64,000 bases of DNA from Streptomyces cyaneofuscatus. Its GTDB lineage: Bacteria; Actinomycetota; Actinomycetes; Streptomycetales; Streptomycetaceae. The stretch lies in NCBI RefSeq assembly GCF_000718135.1, contig NZ_JOEM01000002.1, positions 1-64,000 on the forward strand, written 5' to 3'. How positions within the stretch are numbered: position 1 is the stretch's first letter; each line of letters starts with the position of its first letter. Both the position numbers and the translations under genes were made by a program. The notes under the pieces are model-generated. The model did no database searches and was not told where the DNA came from. It worked only from the letters and a program-made list of their open reading frames with translations. Below are positions 16,091 to 25,266 of the stretch, piece by piece.

Positions 16091-17115
16091 GACTGTTGGT
16101 CACCGGAGGCGCCGGCTTCATCGGCTCACACTTCGTCCGCACGCTGCTCGCCGGCGGATACGCGGGGCACGAGCGGACGCGGGTCACCGTCCTCGACAAG
16201 CTCACCTACGCGGGCAACCGCGCGAACCTCCCGCCCTCCGACGCCCGGCTCGACTTCGTCCACGGTGACGTGTGCGACGCGCGGCTCCTGCGGGAGCTGC
16301 TCCCCGGCCACGACGCGGTGGTGCACTTCGCCGCCGAGTCCCACGTGGACCGGTCCGTCCACTCCGCGGCGGCCTTCGTCCGTACGAACGTGGGCGGTAC
16401 CCAGGTCCTCCTGGACGCCTGTCTCGCCGCCGGCGTCGAACGCGTCGTCCACATCTCGACGGACGAGGTGTACGGGTCGATCGCCGACGGATCGTGGGAC
16501 GAGGACCGGCCGCTGCTGCCCAACTCCCCGTACGCCGCGTCCAAGGCCTCGTCCGATCTGATCGCCCGCTCCTACTGGCGCACCCACGGCCTGGACGTCT
16601 CGATCACCCGCTGCTCCAACAACTACGGCCCCTTCCAGCACCCCGAGAAACTGATCCCCCTCTTCGTCACCAACCTGCTGGAGGGCGAGGACCTGCCGCT
16701 CTACGGGGACGGGCGCAACGTCCGGGAGTGGCTGCACGTCGACGACCACTGCCGTGCGATCGCCCTGGTCCTGGACCGGGGGCGGGCCGGCCGGATCTAC
16801 AACATCGGCGGTGGTGACGAGCGGACGAATCTGGACATCACCCGGCGGCTGATCGGGCTCTGCGGTGCCGACGAGTCGGTGATACGCCGTGTCACCGACC
16901 GCAAGGGACACGATCTGCGGTACGCGCTCGACGAGACCAGGATCCGGGAGGAGCTCGGTTACGCCCCCCGTATCCCCTTCGCCCGGGGACTGGCCGACAC
17001 GGTCGCCTGGTACCGCGACAATCCAGGCTGGTGGAAGCCGGTGAAGCACCGCGGCGGATCCTCCGGCCCGACGAGCGAGGAAGGAAACGCCTCATGGACG
17101 TCCACAAGGGTCTGA
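16087..17115 (+). CDS. rmlB: dTDP-glucose 4,6-dehydratase
   Basis: A 342-residue extended SDR with the NAD motif GGAGFIGS (7-14), the catalytic STDEVYG (Thr-Asp-Glu) segment, and SPYAASKASSD containing the Tyr-x3-Lys pair. It converts dTDP-glucose to dTDP-4-keto-6-deoxyglucose, the branch point for 6-deoxysugars. The last 22 bp overlap the start of the next gene, so sugar genes 16087-20682 form a tightly coupled block. Confidence 0.95.
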   Translation: MRLLVTGGAGFIGSHFVRTLLAGGYAGHERTRVTVLDKLTYAGNRANLPPSDARLDFVHGDVCDARLLRELLPGHDAVVHFAAESHVDRSVHSAAAFVRTNVGGTQVLLDACLAAGVERVVHISTDEVYGSIADGSWDEDRPLLPNSPYAASKASSDLIARSYWRTHGLDVSITRCSNNYGPFQHPEKLIPLFVTNLLEGEDLPLYGDGRNVREWLHVDDHCRAIALVLDRGRAGRIYNIGGGDERTNLDITRRLIGLCGADESVIRRVTDRKGHDLRYALDETRIREELGYAPRIPFARGLADTVAWYRDNPGWWKPVKHRGGSSGPTSEEGNASWTSTRV

Positions 17116-18398
17116 TCCTCGACGAGACGGTGAAGCTCCATCAGGACCGCCAGGCCAACGGGCCCTTCGTCCCCGGAACGACCGAGATCTGGCCCGCGGG
17201 CGCCGTCCTCGACGAACGCGACCGTACGGCGCTGGTCGAGGCGGCCCTGGAGATGCGGATCGCGGCGGGGCCGAGCTCACGGAAGTTCGAGTCCCGGTTC
17301 GCCCGGGCCCTCGGGCTCCGCAAGGCCCACCTGGTCAACTCCGGTTCCTCCGCGAACCTCCTCGCCCTCACGGCGTTCACCTCCCCCCTTCTGGAGGACC
17401 GCAGGCTGCGCCGCGGCGACGAGGTGATCACGGTGGCGGCGGGCTTCCCCACCACCGTGAACCCGATCATCCAGAACGGGCTCGTGCCGGTCTTCGTCGA
17501 CGTGGAGCTCGCCACCTACAACACCACGGCGGAGCGGGTGGCCGCGGCCATCGGACCGAAGACGCGCGCCATCATGATCGCCCACGCGCTCGGCAACCCC
17601 TTCGAAGTCGCGGAGATCGCCCAACTGGCCGAGGAACACGACCTGTTCCTGATCGAGGACAACTGCGACGCGGTCGGCTCCACCTACGACGGCCGGGCCA
17701 CCGGCACCTTCGGCGACATCACGACGGTGAGCTTCTACCCCGCCCACCATCTGACGATGGGCGAGGGCGGCTGCGTCCTGACGTCGAACCTGGCGCTCGC
17801 GCGGATCGTGGAGTCGCTGCGCGACTGGGGCAGGGACTGCTGGTGCGAGCCGGGCGAGACCAACAAGTGCCTGAAGCGGTTCCAGTACCAGATGGGAACC
17901 CTGCCCGAGGGCTACGACCACAAGTACATCTTCAGCCACGTCGGCTACAACATGAAGGCCACCGACATCCAGGCCGCCCTGGGCCTGACCCAGCTGGACA
18001 AGCTCGACGACTTCTGCACCGCACGCCGCCGCAACTGGCGGCGTCTGCGGGACGGGCTCGACGGCGTTCCGCATCTGGTGCTGCCCGAGGCGACGCCGCG
18101 CAGCGATCCGAGCTGGTTCGGGTTCGCGCTGACGGTCGACCCCGACGCGCCGTTCAGCCGCGCGGCCCTGGTCGGTTTCCTGGAGGACCGCAAGATCGGC
18201 ACCCGGCGCCTCTTCGCCGGCAACCTCACCCGCCACCCGGCCTACATCGGCCAGGAGCACCGGGTGGTCGGCGAGCTCACCAACAGCGACATCATCGCCG
18301 AGCAGACCTTCTGGGTCGGCGTCTATCCGGCGCTGACCGACGAGATGATGGACTACGTCATCTCCTCAGTCAAGGAGTTCGTGGGAGGGCGGGCATGA
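17094..18398 (+). CDS. dTDP-4-keto-hexose 3-dehydrase, PLP and [2Fe-2S] (SpnQ/AscC-like)
   Basis: A 434-residue DegT-fold enzyme. At the position of the usual PLP-binding lysine it has His218 (FYPAHHLTMGEGG), the signature of the E1/SpnQ/ColD dehydrases, which use PLP as a coenzyme without a Schiff base to lysine. It also carries four cysteines, Cys191, Cys249, Cys251 and Cys259, in the exact C-x57-C-x-C-x7-C spacing that binds the [2Fe-2S] cluster of AscC and SpnQ. It removes the C-3 hydroxyl. A dedicated reductase is not encoded here, so cellular ferredoxin/ferredoxin reductase probably supply electrons, as in spinosyn biosynthesis. Confidence 0.93.
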   Translation: MDVHKGLILDETVKLHQDRQANGPFVPGTTEIWPAGAVLDERDRTALVEAALEMRIAAGPSSRKFESRFARALGLRKAHLVNSGSSANLLALTAFTSPLLEDRRLRRGDEVITVAAGFPTTVNPIIQNGLVPVFVDVELATYNTTAERVAAAIGPKTRAIMIAHALGNPFEVAEIAQLAEEHDLFLIEDNCDAVGSTYDGRATGTFGDITTVSFYPAHHLTMGEGGCVLTSNLALARIVESLRDWGRDCWCEPGETNKCLKRFQYQMGTLPEGYDHKYIFSHVGYNMKATDIQAALGLTQLDKLDDFCTARRRNWRRLRDGLDGVPHLVLPEATPRSDPSWFGFALTVDPDAPFSRAALVGFLEDRKIGTRRLFAGNLTRHPAYIGQEHRVVGELTNSDIIAEQTFWVGVYPALTDEMMDYVISSVKEFVGGRA

Positions 18399-19717
18399 GC
18401 GCGCACACCGCCCCGCCCGCCCAGGCCGGAGGTCTCCGGGACGTCCTGGACTGGCTGGAGGAGCGCCGCGCGGCGCACCGGTTCGAGGTGGAGCCCATCG
18501 CGTTCGACGCGCTCGACGGGTGGTCCTTCGACCCCGTCACCGGAGACCTCGGACACCGCAGCGGACGGTTCTTCACCGTGCGGGGCCTGCACGTCACCAC
18601 TGGAGACGCGGGCCCCGCCTGGCACCAGCCGATCATCGTGCAGCCCGAAGTGGGCATCCTGGGCATCCTGGTCAAGGAGTTCGACGGGGTCCCGCACTTC
18701 CTGATGCAGGCGAAGATGGAGCCCGGCAACTCCAACCTGCTCCAGATCTCGCCGACCGTACAGGCCACCCGGAGCAACTACACCAAGGCCCACAAGGGCG
18801 CGGACGTCCGGTACCTGGAGTACTTCCGCGGCCCGCGGCAGGGCCGGGTACTCGCCGACGTCCTCCAGTCGGAACACGGCTCGTGGTTCTTCCGCAAGAG
18901 CAACCGCAACATGCTCGTCGAGGTCGAGGGCGATGTGCCCGCGCACGAGGACTTCCGCTGGCTGACCCTCCAGCAGATCGGCCGACTGCTGCGGCGGGAC
19001 AACGTCATCAACATGGACGCGCGCACGGTCCTTGCCTGCCTGCCCTGGCCCGACCCCGGCGGGCTCGCACCGCACCAGGACATAGCCCTGCTGTCCTGGT
19101 TCACCGAGGAGCGCTCCGCCCATGAGGTGCACGCCCGGACGGTGCCGCTGGCTGGTCTTCCCGGGTGGCGCCGGGGAGCGTGGTCGATCGTCCACGAGGA
19201 GGGCCGCTACTTCGACGTCGTCGCCGTGTCCGTCCAGGCGGGCAGCCGCGAGGTGGCCCACTGGACCCAGCCGCTGTTCGAGCCGAAGGGGCTCGGCGTC
19301 ACCGCGTTCCTGACCCGCAGGATCGGCGGGGTGCCGCATCTCCTGGTGCACGCGCGCGTCGAGGCGGGCTTCGCCGAGACCGTCGAACTGGGGCCCACCG
19401 TCCAGTACACACCGTCGAACTACGCGCATCTGACGGGCTCCGACCGACCGCTGTTCCTCGACGCCGTGCTCGGCGCCGACCCGGCCGCGATCCGCTATGA
19501 GGCCCGGCACTCGGAGGAGGGCGGCCGCTTCCGTAACGCCGAGAGCCGCTACCTCTTCGTCGAGGCCGACGCGGTCGCGGCCCCCCTCGACCCCCCGCCC
19601 GGATACCGCTGGGCCACGCCGTACCAGCTGACCGCCCTCCTGCGGCACAACCACTATCTGAACGTCCAGGCCCGCACGCTCCTGTCCTGCCTGACCACGG
19701 GGGCGGTACGGCTCTGA
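18395..19717 (+). CDS. dTDP-4-keto-6-deoxyglucose 2,3-dehydratase (SpnO/UrdS-like)
   Basis: A 440-residue member of the NDP-hexose 2,3-dehydratase family, made of two homologous halves. The same landmark recurs in both: ISPTVQATRSNYTKAH near residue 125 and LGPTVQYTPSNYAHL near 335, each followed by a YLEYF/LF-type stretch and an N-x-x-ARTxL tail. It removes the C-2 hydroxyl as water, giving the 3,4-diketo sugar that the next gene reduces. Starts overlap as ATGA with the 3-dehydrase gene and as TGATG with the next gene. Confidence 0.93.
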   Translation: MSAHTAPPAQAGGLRDVLDWLEERRAAHRFEVEPIAFDALDGWSFDPVTGDLGHRSGRFFTVRGLHVTTGDAGPAWHQPIIVQPEVGILGILVKEFDGVPHFLMQAKMEPGNSNLLQISPTVQATRSNYTKAHKGADVRYLEYFRGPRQGRVLADVLQSEHGSWFFRKSNRNMLVEVEGDVPAHEDFRWLTLQQIGRLLRRDNVINMDARTVLACLPWPDPGGLAPHQDIALLSWFTEERSAHEVHARTVPLAGLPGWRRGAWSIVHEEGRYFDVVAVSVQAGSREVAHWTQPLFEPKGLGVTAFLTRRIGGVPHLLVHARVEAGFAETVELGPTVQYTPSNYAHLTGSDRPLFLDAVLGADPAAIRYEARHSEEGGRFRNAESRYLFVEADAVAAPLDPPPGYRWATPYQLTALLRHNHYLNVQARTLLSCLTTGAVRL

Positions 19718-20682
19718 TGGCAGCCCTACGGACCGGCGTACTCGGCTGCGCCGGCATCGCACGCCGCCGCGTCCTGCCCTCGATGCGGCAGTACCCGGGC
19801 ATCGACCTGGTGGCCGTCGCCAGCCGTGACCCGGACAAGGCCCGCAGAACCGCCGCCGAGGCCGGCTGCGAGCCGGTGCACGGATACGACGAGCTGCTCG
19901 CCCGCCCCGACATCGACGCCGTGTACGTGCCGCTCCCCGCGGCCCTGCACGCGCGGTGGGTGGCGGCGGCGCTCCGCGCGGGCAAGCACGTCCTCGCGGA
20001 GAAGCCGCTGACCACGGACGCCGCCGCCACGGCGGACCTGCTGGCACTGGCCGGAAGGCGCGGGCTGGTGCTCAGGGAGAACGTCATGTTCGTCCACCAC
20101 AGCCAGCACCGGGCGGTGGGGCGGCTGGTGGCCGACGGCGCGATCGGCGAGGTCCGGGCCTTCCGCGCGGCCTTCGCGATTCCCCGCCTGCCGGACGACG
20201 ACATCCGCTTCGACCCGGCACTCGGTGGCGGTGCCCTCGCGGACACCGGCGTCTACCCGGTACGGGCCGCCCTGCTCCTGCTCGGTCACCACCTTCAGGT
20301 CACCGGAGCCGTCCTCCTGCGCGACGGCGCCGGTACGGGGGTCGACATCGGGGGCACCGCGCTGCTGCGCACGCCCCAGGGGGTCGGCGCCCACCTCACG
20401 TTCGGCCTGGACCACGCCTACCGCTCCCGGTACGAGATCTGGGGCAGCGAGGGCCTCCTCACCCTGGACCGCGCCTTCACCCCGCCGGCCGACCACCTGC
20501 CGCGGGTCAGGCTCGAACGCGAGGGCGCGGTCCAGGAGATCGTCCTGCCGCCCGACGACCAGGTCCTCGCCACGCTGGCGGACTTCACCGAGGCCGTGCG
20601 CGCCGGCGCCCCCGCGGACCCGGTGATCCAGCGCCAGGCGGACCTGCTCGACGCGGTACGTGCCCACGCGTCGGCCGGGTGA
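19717..20682 (+). CDS. dTDP-sugar 3-ketoreductase (Gfo/Idh/MocA family, SpnN/UrdT-like)
   Basis: A 321-residue oxidoreductase with the N-terminal Rossmann motif GVLGCAGIARR, the AEKPLTTDAAAT catalytic segment with the conserved Glu-Lys-Pro near residues 93-95, and a C-terminal beta-sheet domain. It reduces the 3-keto group made by the 2,3-dehydratase. The pair is universal in 2-deoxysugar pathways and here the two genes overlap by one base. Confidence 0.92.
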   Translation: MAALRTGVLGCAGIARRRVLPSMRQYPGIDLVAVASRDPDKARRTAAEAGCEPVHGYDELLARPDIDAVYVPLPAALHARWVAAALRAGKHVLAEKPLTTDAAATADLLALAGRRGLVLRENVMFVHHSQHRAVGRLVADGAIGEVRAFRAAFAIPRLPDDDIRFDPALGGGALADTGVYPVRAALLLLGHHLQVTGAVLLRDGAGTGVDIGGTALLRTPQGVGAHLTFGLDHAYRSRYEIWGSEGLLTLDRAFTPPADHLPRVRLEREGAVQEIVLPPDDQVLATLADFTEAVRAGAPADPVIQRQADLLDAVRAHASAG

Positions 20683-20742
20683 GCCGGGATCGCCGCCCCC
20701 ACACGTACCGTCCCCTGACCACCGTCACCGGCAGGAGCGACC

Positions 20743-21675
20743 ATGGCAACGCCGATCCCCGAGTCTCCGCAGATCCGCCCCCTCACACTCGATGCCGGCG
20801 GCACACCGCTGTCCGGCCTCCTCGCGGAGCCCCCCGGCCGCGCGCCCCGCGCCGTGGTGGTGGCCCTGCACGGGGGCGGGATGAGCGCGGGATACTTCGA
20901 CAGCCGGGCCCGCCCGGGACTGTCCCTGCTCACGCTCGGCGCCGAACTGGGCTTCACGGTCCTCTCGCTCGACCGGCCCGGCTACGGCGCCTCGGCCCGG
21001 CGCCACCCCGAAGGTCTCGACCTGGCCGGCCAGGGGGAGGTCCTCCGTAGCGCCCTGGCGGGGTTCGCACCCGGTACGGCCAGGGGCGCCGGGTTCTTCC
21101 TCCTCGCCCACTCCAGCGGCGGCCGGCTCGCACTGGCGGCCGCGGGCGAGGACCGCGTGGGTGCGACCCCGCTGCTCGGCGTGGACATCTCCGGCCTGGG
21201 CCGCCGCTTCGCGGTGGAGCACCGGGAACTGCCCGGCCGGGACGGGCGCGGAGCCTGGCGCAAGCACTGGGGCGCCCTGCGCTTCTATCCGCCGGACGCG
21301 CTGCTGACGAGCAGCGGACTCGTCCGGCCGGTGCCCTCACGCGAGGCGGGGGAGACCCTGTCGTGGCCCCGGATGTATCCGGAGATCGCCGCCCGGGTGC
21401 GGGTACCGGTCCGCTTCACATTCGCCGAGCAGGAGCAGTGGTGGCGCCACGACGAACAGGCGGTGGCCGAGCTGCTCGCCCCGCTCGCCGCTCCCCGGGC
21501 CGAGGTGGTGCGTCAGCCGCACGCCGGGCACAACATCTCGCTCGGCTGGGCGGCACGGACGTACCACCTGCGGGCCCTGGCCTTTCTGGAGGAGTGCCTG
21601 CTCGCGCGGGACGCGGCCCTGCCCGCCCCCGGGGTCCGGGGCAGAACGGAATCCTCCGTTCTGCGCTCCCTCTGA
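20743..21675 (+). CDS. Alpha/beta hydrolase of unknown substrate
   Basis: A 310-residue alpha/beta-hydrolase with an oxyanion HGGGMS motif near residue 45, nucleophile elbow AHSSGG near 126-131 (Ala in place of the first Gly), and C-terminal His in PHAGHNIS. The catalytic acid is not obvious. It lies 60 bp after the sugar block in the same direction and ends just before the SARP gene. Candidate roles are hydrolysis of a polyketide thioester or lactone, or an editing thioesterase. None can be chosen from sequence. Confidence 0.8.
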   Translation: MATPIPESPQIRPLTLDAGGTPLSGLLAEPPGRAPRAVVVALHGGGMSAGYFDSRARPGLSLLTLGAELGFTVLSLDRPGYGASARRHPEGLDLAGQGEVLRSALAGFAPGTARGAGFFLLAHSSGGRLALAAAGEDRVGATPLLGVDISGLGRRFAVEHRELPGRDGRGAWRKHWGALRFYPPDALLTSSGLVRPVPSREAGETLSWPRMYPEIAARVRVPVRFTFAEQEQWWRHDEQAVAELLAPLAAPRAEVVRQPHAGHNISLGWAARTYHLRALAFLEECLLARDAALPAPGVRGRTESSVLRSL

Positions 21676-21722
21676 CCTCGGGGAAAGAATCCGGCCGCAG
21701 GACCACGCGTTCCTGACACAAG

Positions 21723-21754
21723 TTGACCTCAGCCTGACCCTACGGTGCTTGTAT
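21723..21754 (+). promoter_or_regulatory. Possible SARP self-activation box
   Basis: TTGACCT, 4 bp, CTGACCC, 8 bp, TTGTAT, about 90 bp before the SARP start. The spacing is right but the second heptamer is a loose match. The same stretch could simply be a -35 with the -10 at TTGTAT. Confidence 0.4.
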
Positions 21755-21842
21755 GCCCAACTAGCGCCTTGGAGACTTGAGTTGCTTTCGATCGGGTCGC
21801 TGCAATCGTCAACCAGTCGCTGCTGACATGGAGTTGAATTCG

Positions 21843-22658
21843 ATGCGCTTCAATCTCATCGGACCTTTCGAGGTCGTCACCGATGACGGCAGGATCTACC
21901 ACCCCGGAACCCCGAAGGTCTGCCAGACACTGGCCCTGCTGCTCACCCGGCCGAACGAGATCGTCACCGCCGAGTCACTGATCAAGGAACTGTGGGGCGA
22001 GCGTCCTCCCCGCAGCGCGGTCACGACCCTGCAGACGTACGTCTACCACGCCCGCCGCATGTTCGTGAACGAAAGACTGGTGGAGCCCGGCCGTACCCTC
22101 ATCGTCACCAGTGCTCCCGGCTACGCGATCCAGGTCGACGACAGCGAGGTCGACATCCGTGTCTTCGAACAGCTGGTGGCCCAGGGCCGCGACCGGCTCG
22201 CCGCGGGAGACCCCGCCGCGGCCCTGGACCACATCAACCGCGCGCTGGCCCTGTGGCGAGGCCCCGCGCTCTCCAATTTTCCCGCCGGAGACGTCCTCGC
22301 CGGTCATATCGTCCACCTGGAGGAGTTGCGGATCAGGGCCTTCGAGATCCGCATCGAGGCCGAGGGGCGGCTCGGCCGGCAGGGCGACTCCATCCCGGGC
22401 CTGCGCCGCCTGATCAACGACTACCCGCTCAACGAATGGTTCCACTGCCAGCTCATCTCGGCTCTCGGCAGCGCCGGCCGGCGAGCCGAGGCCCTGCACG
22501 CGTACCAGCATGTCCGCAGACTGCTCGCCGAAGAACTGGGCCTGGAGCCCTCGCCGCAGATGCAGCGGCTGCAGAGCAGACTCCTGGGCGCGGACACCAT
22601 GGACCGCGTCCCGCTGCCGCGCGGCCAGGAGCTCGCCGTCCACGAGGCGAGGGCCTGA
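21843..22658 (+). CDS. SARP-family pathway activator
   Basis: A 271-residue Streptomyces antibiotic regulatory protein of the short ActII-ORF4 type: OmpR-like winged helix at about 1-95 (MRFNLIGPFEVVTDDG, then LIKELWGERPPRSAVTTLQT), then a bacterial transcriptional activation domain ending ALHAYQHVRRLLAEELGLEPS. ATG 21843 gives the canonical start; ATG 21828 is an alternative. I saw no TTA codon in it. It is the likely reader of the heptamer boxes upstream of the glycosyltransferase, methyltransferase, rmlA, aminotransferase and tailoring operons. Confidence 0.93.
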   Translation: MRFNLIGPFEVVTDDGRIYHPGTPKVCQTLALLLTRPNEIVTAESLIKELWGERPPRSAVTTLQTYVYHARRMFVNERLVEPGRTLIVTSAPGYAIQVDDSEVDIRVFEQLVAQGRDRLAAGDPAAALDHINRALALWRGPALSNFPAGDVLAGHIVHLEELRIRAFEIRIEAEGRLGRQGDSIPGLRRLINDYPLNEWFHCQLISALGSAGRRAEALHAYQHVRRLLAEELGLEPSPQMQRLQSRLLGADTMDRVPLPRGQELAVHEARA

Positions 22659-22669
22659 CCGGCCGGTAC

Positions 22670-22708
22670 ACCGTGTGCCAGGAACCGTGAAGGTGTCCGG
22701 CACACGGT
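22670..22708. terminator. Terminator between the convergent SARP and ActVI-1-like genes
   Basis: Perfect 10-bp arms ACCGTGTGCC / GGCACACGGT with a 19-nt loop in the 79-bp convergent gap. Confidence 0.6.
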
Positions 22709-22737
22709 CCGGGGGGTCACTCCTCCGGCCCGCGGGG

Positions 22738-23682
22738 TCACTCCTCCCGGGATACCTCGGCGAGCGTCCGCAGGATCGCCGTCTGCTTGGTGTCCCGTTC
22801 GCGGACCAGTTCCTCGTACGACCTGTCGCCGTACGCCGCTTCCGCCTGCTCGATGAGCGAGTTGATCGTCTCCTCGTCCATCGGCGGGCGGCCCAGCTCC
22901 TCCCAGCCGCGCTCCAGGTTGGCGCCGAGCGTCCCGAGCCATTTGCGCAGGCCCCCCTGACCGCCGCCCAGGTGGAAGGCGAGGAACGGCCCCACGGTGG
23001 CCCAGCGCAGTCCGACGGATTGCGTCACCACCTGGTCCAGCTCCTCCAGCGAGACCACACCCTCCCGCACCAGGTGCACCGACTCGCGCAACAGGGCGGA
23101 CTGGAGCCGGTTGGCGGCGAACGCCAGGATGGGCTTGCGCAGGACGACCGGTGTCCGCCCCACCGACGTCAGGAACTCCACCGCCTCGATCACGGCCGCC
23201 GGGGAGGTCCGTTCACCCGCGACGACCTCGACCAGCGGGACGACGTGCGGCGGGTTGAAGGGATGACCGACGACGAGACGGCTGGAATCCGCCATCCGCG
23301 CACCCAGGGCGTCGGGCCCCAGCGTCGAGGTCGACGACAGGAGCAGCGCGTCCTTCGGAGCCGCCTTCCCGATCCGCTCGAACAGCTCCTGCTTCAGCTC
23401 CAGGTTCTCCGGGGCGTTCTCGACGATGACATCGGCGTCCGCCACCGCCTTCTCCAGGTCGGGCACGAACTCCAGGTTCGCGGAGAAGGTGGCGGGGTCC
23501 GCCGAGCCCGGCGGCAGGAACGGCGCGAAGAGCTCCAGCGCCTCATCCACGATCCGAGGCGCCTGCGCCCGCCGGCTGTTGACCCGGACCCGGTGGCCGT
23601 GCCCGAGGAAGAGCGCGATCCAGCCGAGTCCGATCGTCCCGGCGCCGATGACCGTCACGGTGCGCTGCCGGTGCGGGCTCAT
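22738..23682 (-). CDS. ActVI-1-like stereospecific ketoreductase (3-hydroxyacyl-CoA dehydrogenase family)
   Basis: A 314-residue protein with the NAD motif GAGTIGLGW near residue 13 and the catalytic GHPFNPPHVVPLVEVV stretch near residues 140-155. This is the lambda-crystallin/3-hydroxyacyl-CoA dehydrogenase subgroup to which ActVI-1 and Med-ORF12 belong. In actinorhodin biosynthesis that enzyme reduces the C-3 ketone of the bicyclic intermediate and fixes the 3S stereochemistry before pyran closure. The companion ActVI-A- and ActVA-5-like genes sit in the same operon, supporting that role over fatty-acid oxidation. Its ATG overlaps the upstream stop as ATGA. Confidence 0.88.
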   Translation of the reverse strand: MSPHRQRTVTVIGAGTIGLGWIALFLGHGHRVRVNSRRAQAPRIVDEALELFAPFLPPGSADPATFSANLEFVPDLEKAVADADVIVENAPENLELKQELFERIGKAAPKDALLLSSTSTLGPDALGARMADSSRLVVGHPFNPPHVVPLVEVVAGERTSPAAVIEAVEFLTSVGRTPVVLRKPILAFAANRLQSALLRESVHLVREGVVSLEELDQVVTQSVGLRWATVGPFLAFHLGGGQGGLRKWLGTLGANLERGWEELGRPPMDEETINSLIEQAEAAYGDRSYEELVRERDTKQTAILRTLAEVSREE

Positions 23683-24749
23683 CCGCGGCCTCCGTTCAGC
23701 TTGGGCAGCACCTGTTCGGCCATCAGCCGCATGGTCGCCGCCGCGTCCTCGTACGACAGGTGCCCCGAGTGCACGCCGAGGCTGATCGTGATGTCGTCGC
23801 CGAACCACTGGGAGATCTGCTCCAGCTGGGAACGGACCTGGTCCGGGGAGCCGATGAGCAGCTTGTTCTGCTCCATCTTCGACTCGAAGTGCGAGGTCTT
23901 CGTCGCCTCGACCAGCTTCTCGTACCCCGGATAGGCCTCCGAGCGTGTGGTGCCCCAGGAGGCGACGGCGTCCCGGATGGCCGCGGAGTTGCGGTCGTCG
24001 TCGACGCGCCCCTTGCGGCGTGCCTCCTGCCCGTCCTCCGCGACCACGCACGGGTAGCTGAAGTGGATCTGCTCGGTCCCCGGGGTGCGGCCGGAGGCCG
24101 CCCACTCCGCGCGGTAGACCGCGAGCCGGCTCTGCAACTCCTCCGTGCTCATCACGTTCGGCACGGTCTGCAGATGGTGCCCCGCGCGGCCCGCCTCGGC
24201 GCAGGACTCCGCGCTCCGTGCGGTGGTGACGAACACCGGCGGGTGCGGCTGCTGCACGGGCCGCGGGAGCAGCGTCACCGGCCCGAACCGGTGGAAGGTG
24301 CCGTCGAAGACGACGTCCTCCTCCGTCCACAGCCGCTTGATGGCATCCACCCCCTCGACGAAACGGTCCCTGGACTCGTCCATGGGGATGCCGAACGCCT
24401 TGAACTCGTCGGGCAGGAAAGCCCGTCCGAACGCGGCGTCGAGCCGGCCGTGGGAGATGTTGTCGAGCATGGCCAGCTTGCCCGCGAGTTTCACCGGGTG
24501 CTGGAAGGCGGGGATGGTGGCGCTGGTGCCCAGCCGCACGCGCCGGGTACGGCCCGCCGCCGCGGCGAGGAAGGTCACCGGGTCCGGACTGTAGCCGCCG
24601 TACGAGAAGAAGTAGTGCTCGACGATCTTCACATGCTCGAAGCCGAGTTCCTCGGCGAGGTCGACGAGTCGCAGGGCCTCGTCGAAATACACCTCGGCGG
24701 ACTTGTCGGACGGACCTACCGTGGGAAAGAAGACGATCCCGAATTTCAT
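23679..24749 (-). CDS. LLM-class flavin-dependent monooxygenase
   Basis: A 356-residue luciferase-fold protein: MKFGIVFFPTVG start, HVKIVEHYFFSYGGYSPDP (about 39-57), ARSAESCAEAGRAGHHLQTV and a C-terminal IGSPDQV segment, as in alkanal-monooxygenase-like proteins. GAGGAG lies upstream of ATG 24749. It is coupled to the ActVI-1-like gene by an ATGA overlap. Actinorhodin has no direct equivalent, so it may install a modification specific to this product, such as a hydroxylation or Baeyer-Villiger-type step. Confidence 0.85.
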   Translation of the reverse strand: MKFGIVFFPTVGPSDKSAEVYFDEALRLVDLAEELGFEHVKIVEHYFFSYGGYSPDPVTFLAAAAGRTRRVRLGTSATIPAFQHPVKLAGKLAMLDNISHGRLDAAFGRAFLPDEFKAFGIPMDESRDRFVEGVDAIKRLWTEEDVVFDGTFHRFGPVTLLPRPVQQPHPPVFVTTARSAESCAEAGRAGHHLQTVPNVMSTEELQSRLAVYRAEWAASGRTPGTEQIHFSYPCVVAEDGQEARRKGRVDDDRNSAAIRDAVASWGTTRSEAYPGYEKLVEATKTSHFESKMEQNKLLIGSPDQVRSQLEQISQWFGDDITISLGVHSGHLSYEDAAATMRLMAEQVLPKLNGGRG

Positions 24750-24767
24750 GGCGGCTCCTCAGCCTCG

Positions 24768-25211
24768 TCAGTCGCGGCCGGAGCCGTCATGGTGCAGGTC
24801 GCGGTGGCGGACCTGCCACGTACCGTCCGTCAGCACCAGCTGGTCGTGGCAGACGACGCTGGCGAAGATGTCGAGCTCACCGCCGGCCGGCACGCGCATC
24901 GCCAAGGCGTAGGCACGGGTCTGCAGCGAGCCGTCCTCCCGCGGGGTCACGGTGAGCATCCCGAGCCAGTGCCGGAAGTCGAGCTTGTCCGCTTCGAGCC
25001 GCTTCTTGCGGGCCCGGGAGGACTCCCTGATGGCGTCCCGGCCACGCAGGGGTTCGTTCAGCCTGCTCGCCTCCTGGAAGACGGCGTCCTCGGTGAAGGT
25101 GTCGGCCCAGTCGTCGGCCCTGCCGTCGTCGAGGAGACCCATCTGCCTGGCATAGAACTGCTGGATCCGGGAGTAGAGTTCGGCCGGGACGTGGTCGGTC
25201 GGGTCGGTCAT
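24768..25211 (-). CDS. SnoaL/NTF2-like protein (ActVI-A-like)
   Basis: A 147-residue NTF2-fold protein with IQQFYARQMGLLDDGRADDW near the N-terminus, then TFTEDAVFQEAS and a C-terminal WQVRHRDLHHDG. It matches the small cone-fold family that includes ActVI-ORFA of the actinorhodin cluster and the beta subunits of ring-hydroxylating dioxygenases. ActVI-A is implicated in pyran-ring formation or in supporting a partner oxidoreductase. Its position between the ActVA-5-like and LLM genes fits that. Confidence 0.8.
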   Translation of the reverse strand: MTDPTDHVPAELYSRIQQFYARQMGLLDDGRADDWADTFTEDAVFQEASRLNEPLRGRDAIRESSRARKKRLEADKLDFRHWLGMLTVTPREDGSLQTRAYALAMRVPAGGELDIFASVVCHDQLVLTDGTWQVRHRDLHHDGSGRD

Positions 25212-25266
25212 GCGCACTGCCTTTCCTGAGTACGCCGGAGAACCGGCTGCGGTTGCTGGTCTGAGG

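Noticed and set aside
22738..23682. 3-hydroxyacyl-CoA dehydrogenase of fatty-acid oxidation
   Set aside because: Operon with ActVI-A- and ActVA-5-like genes and the lambda-crystallin-type motif favour the ActVI-1 role.
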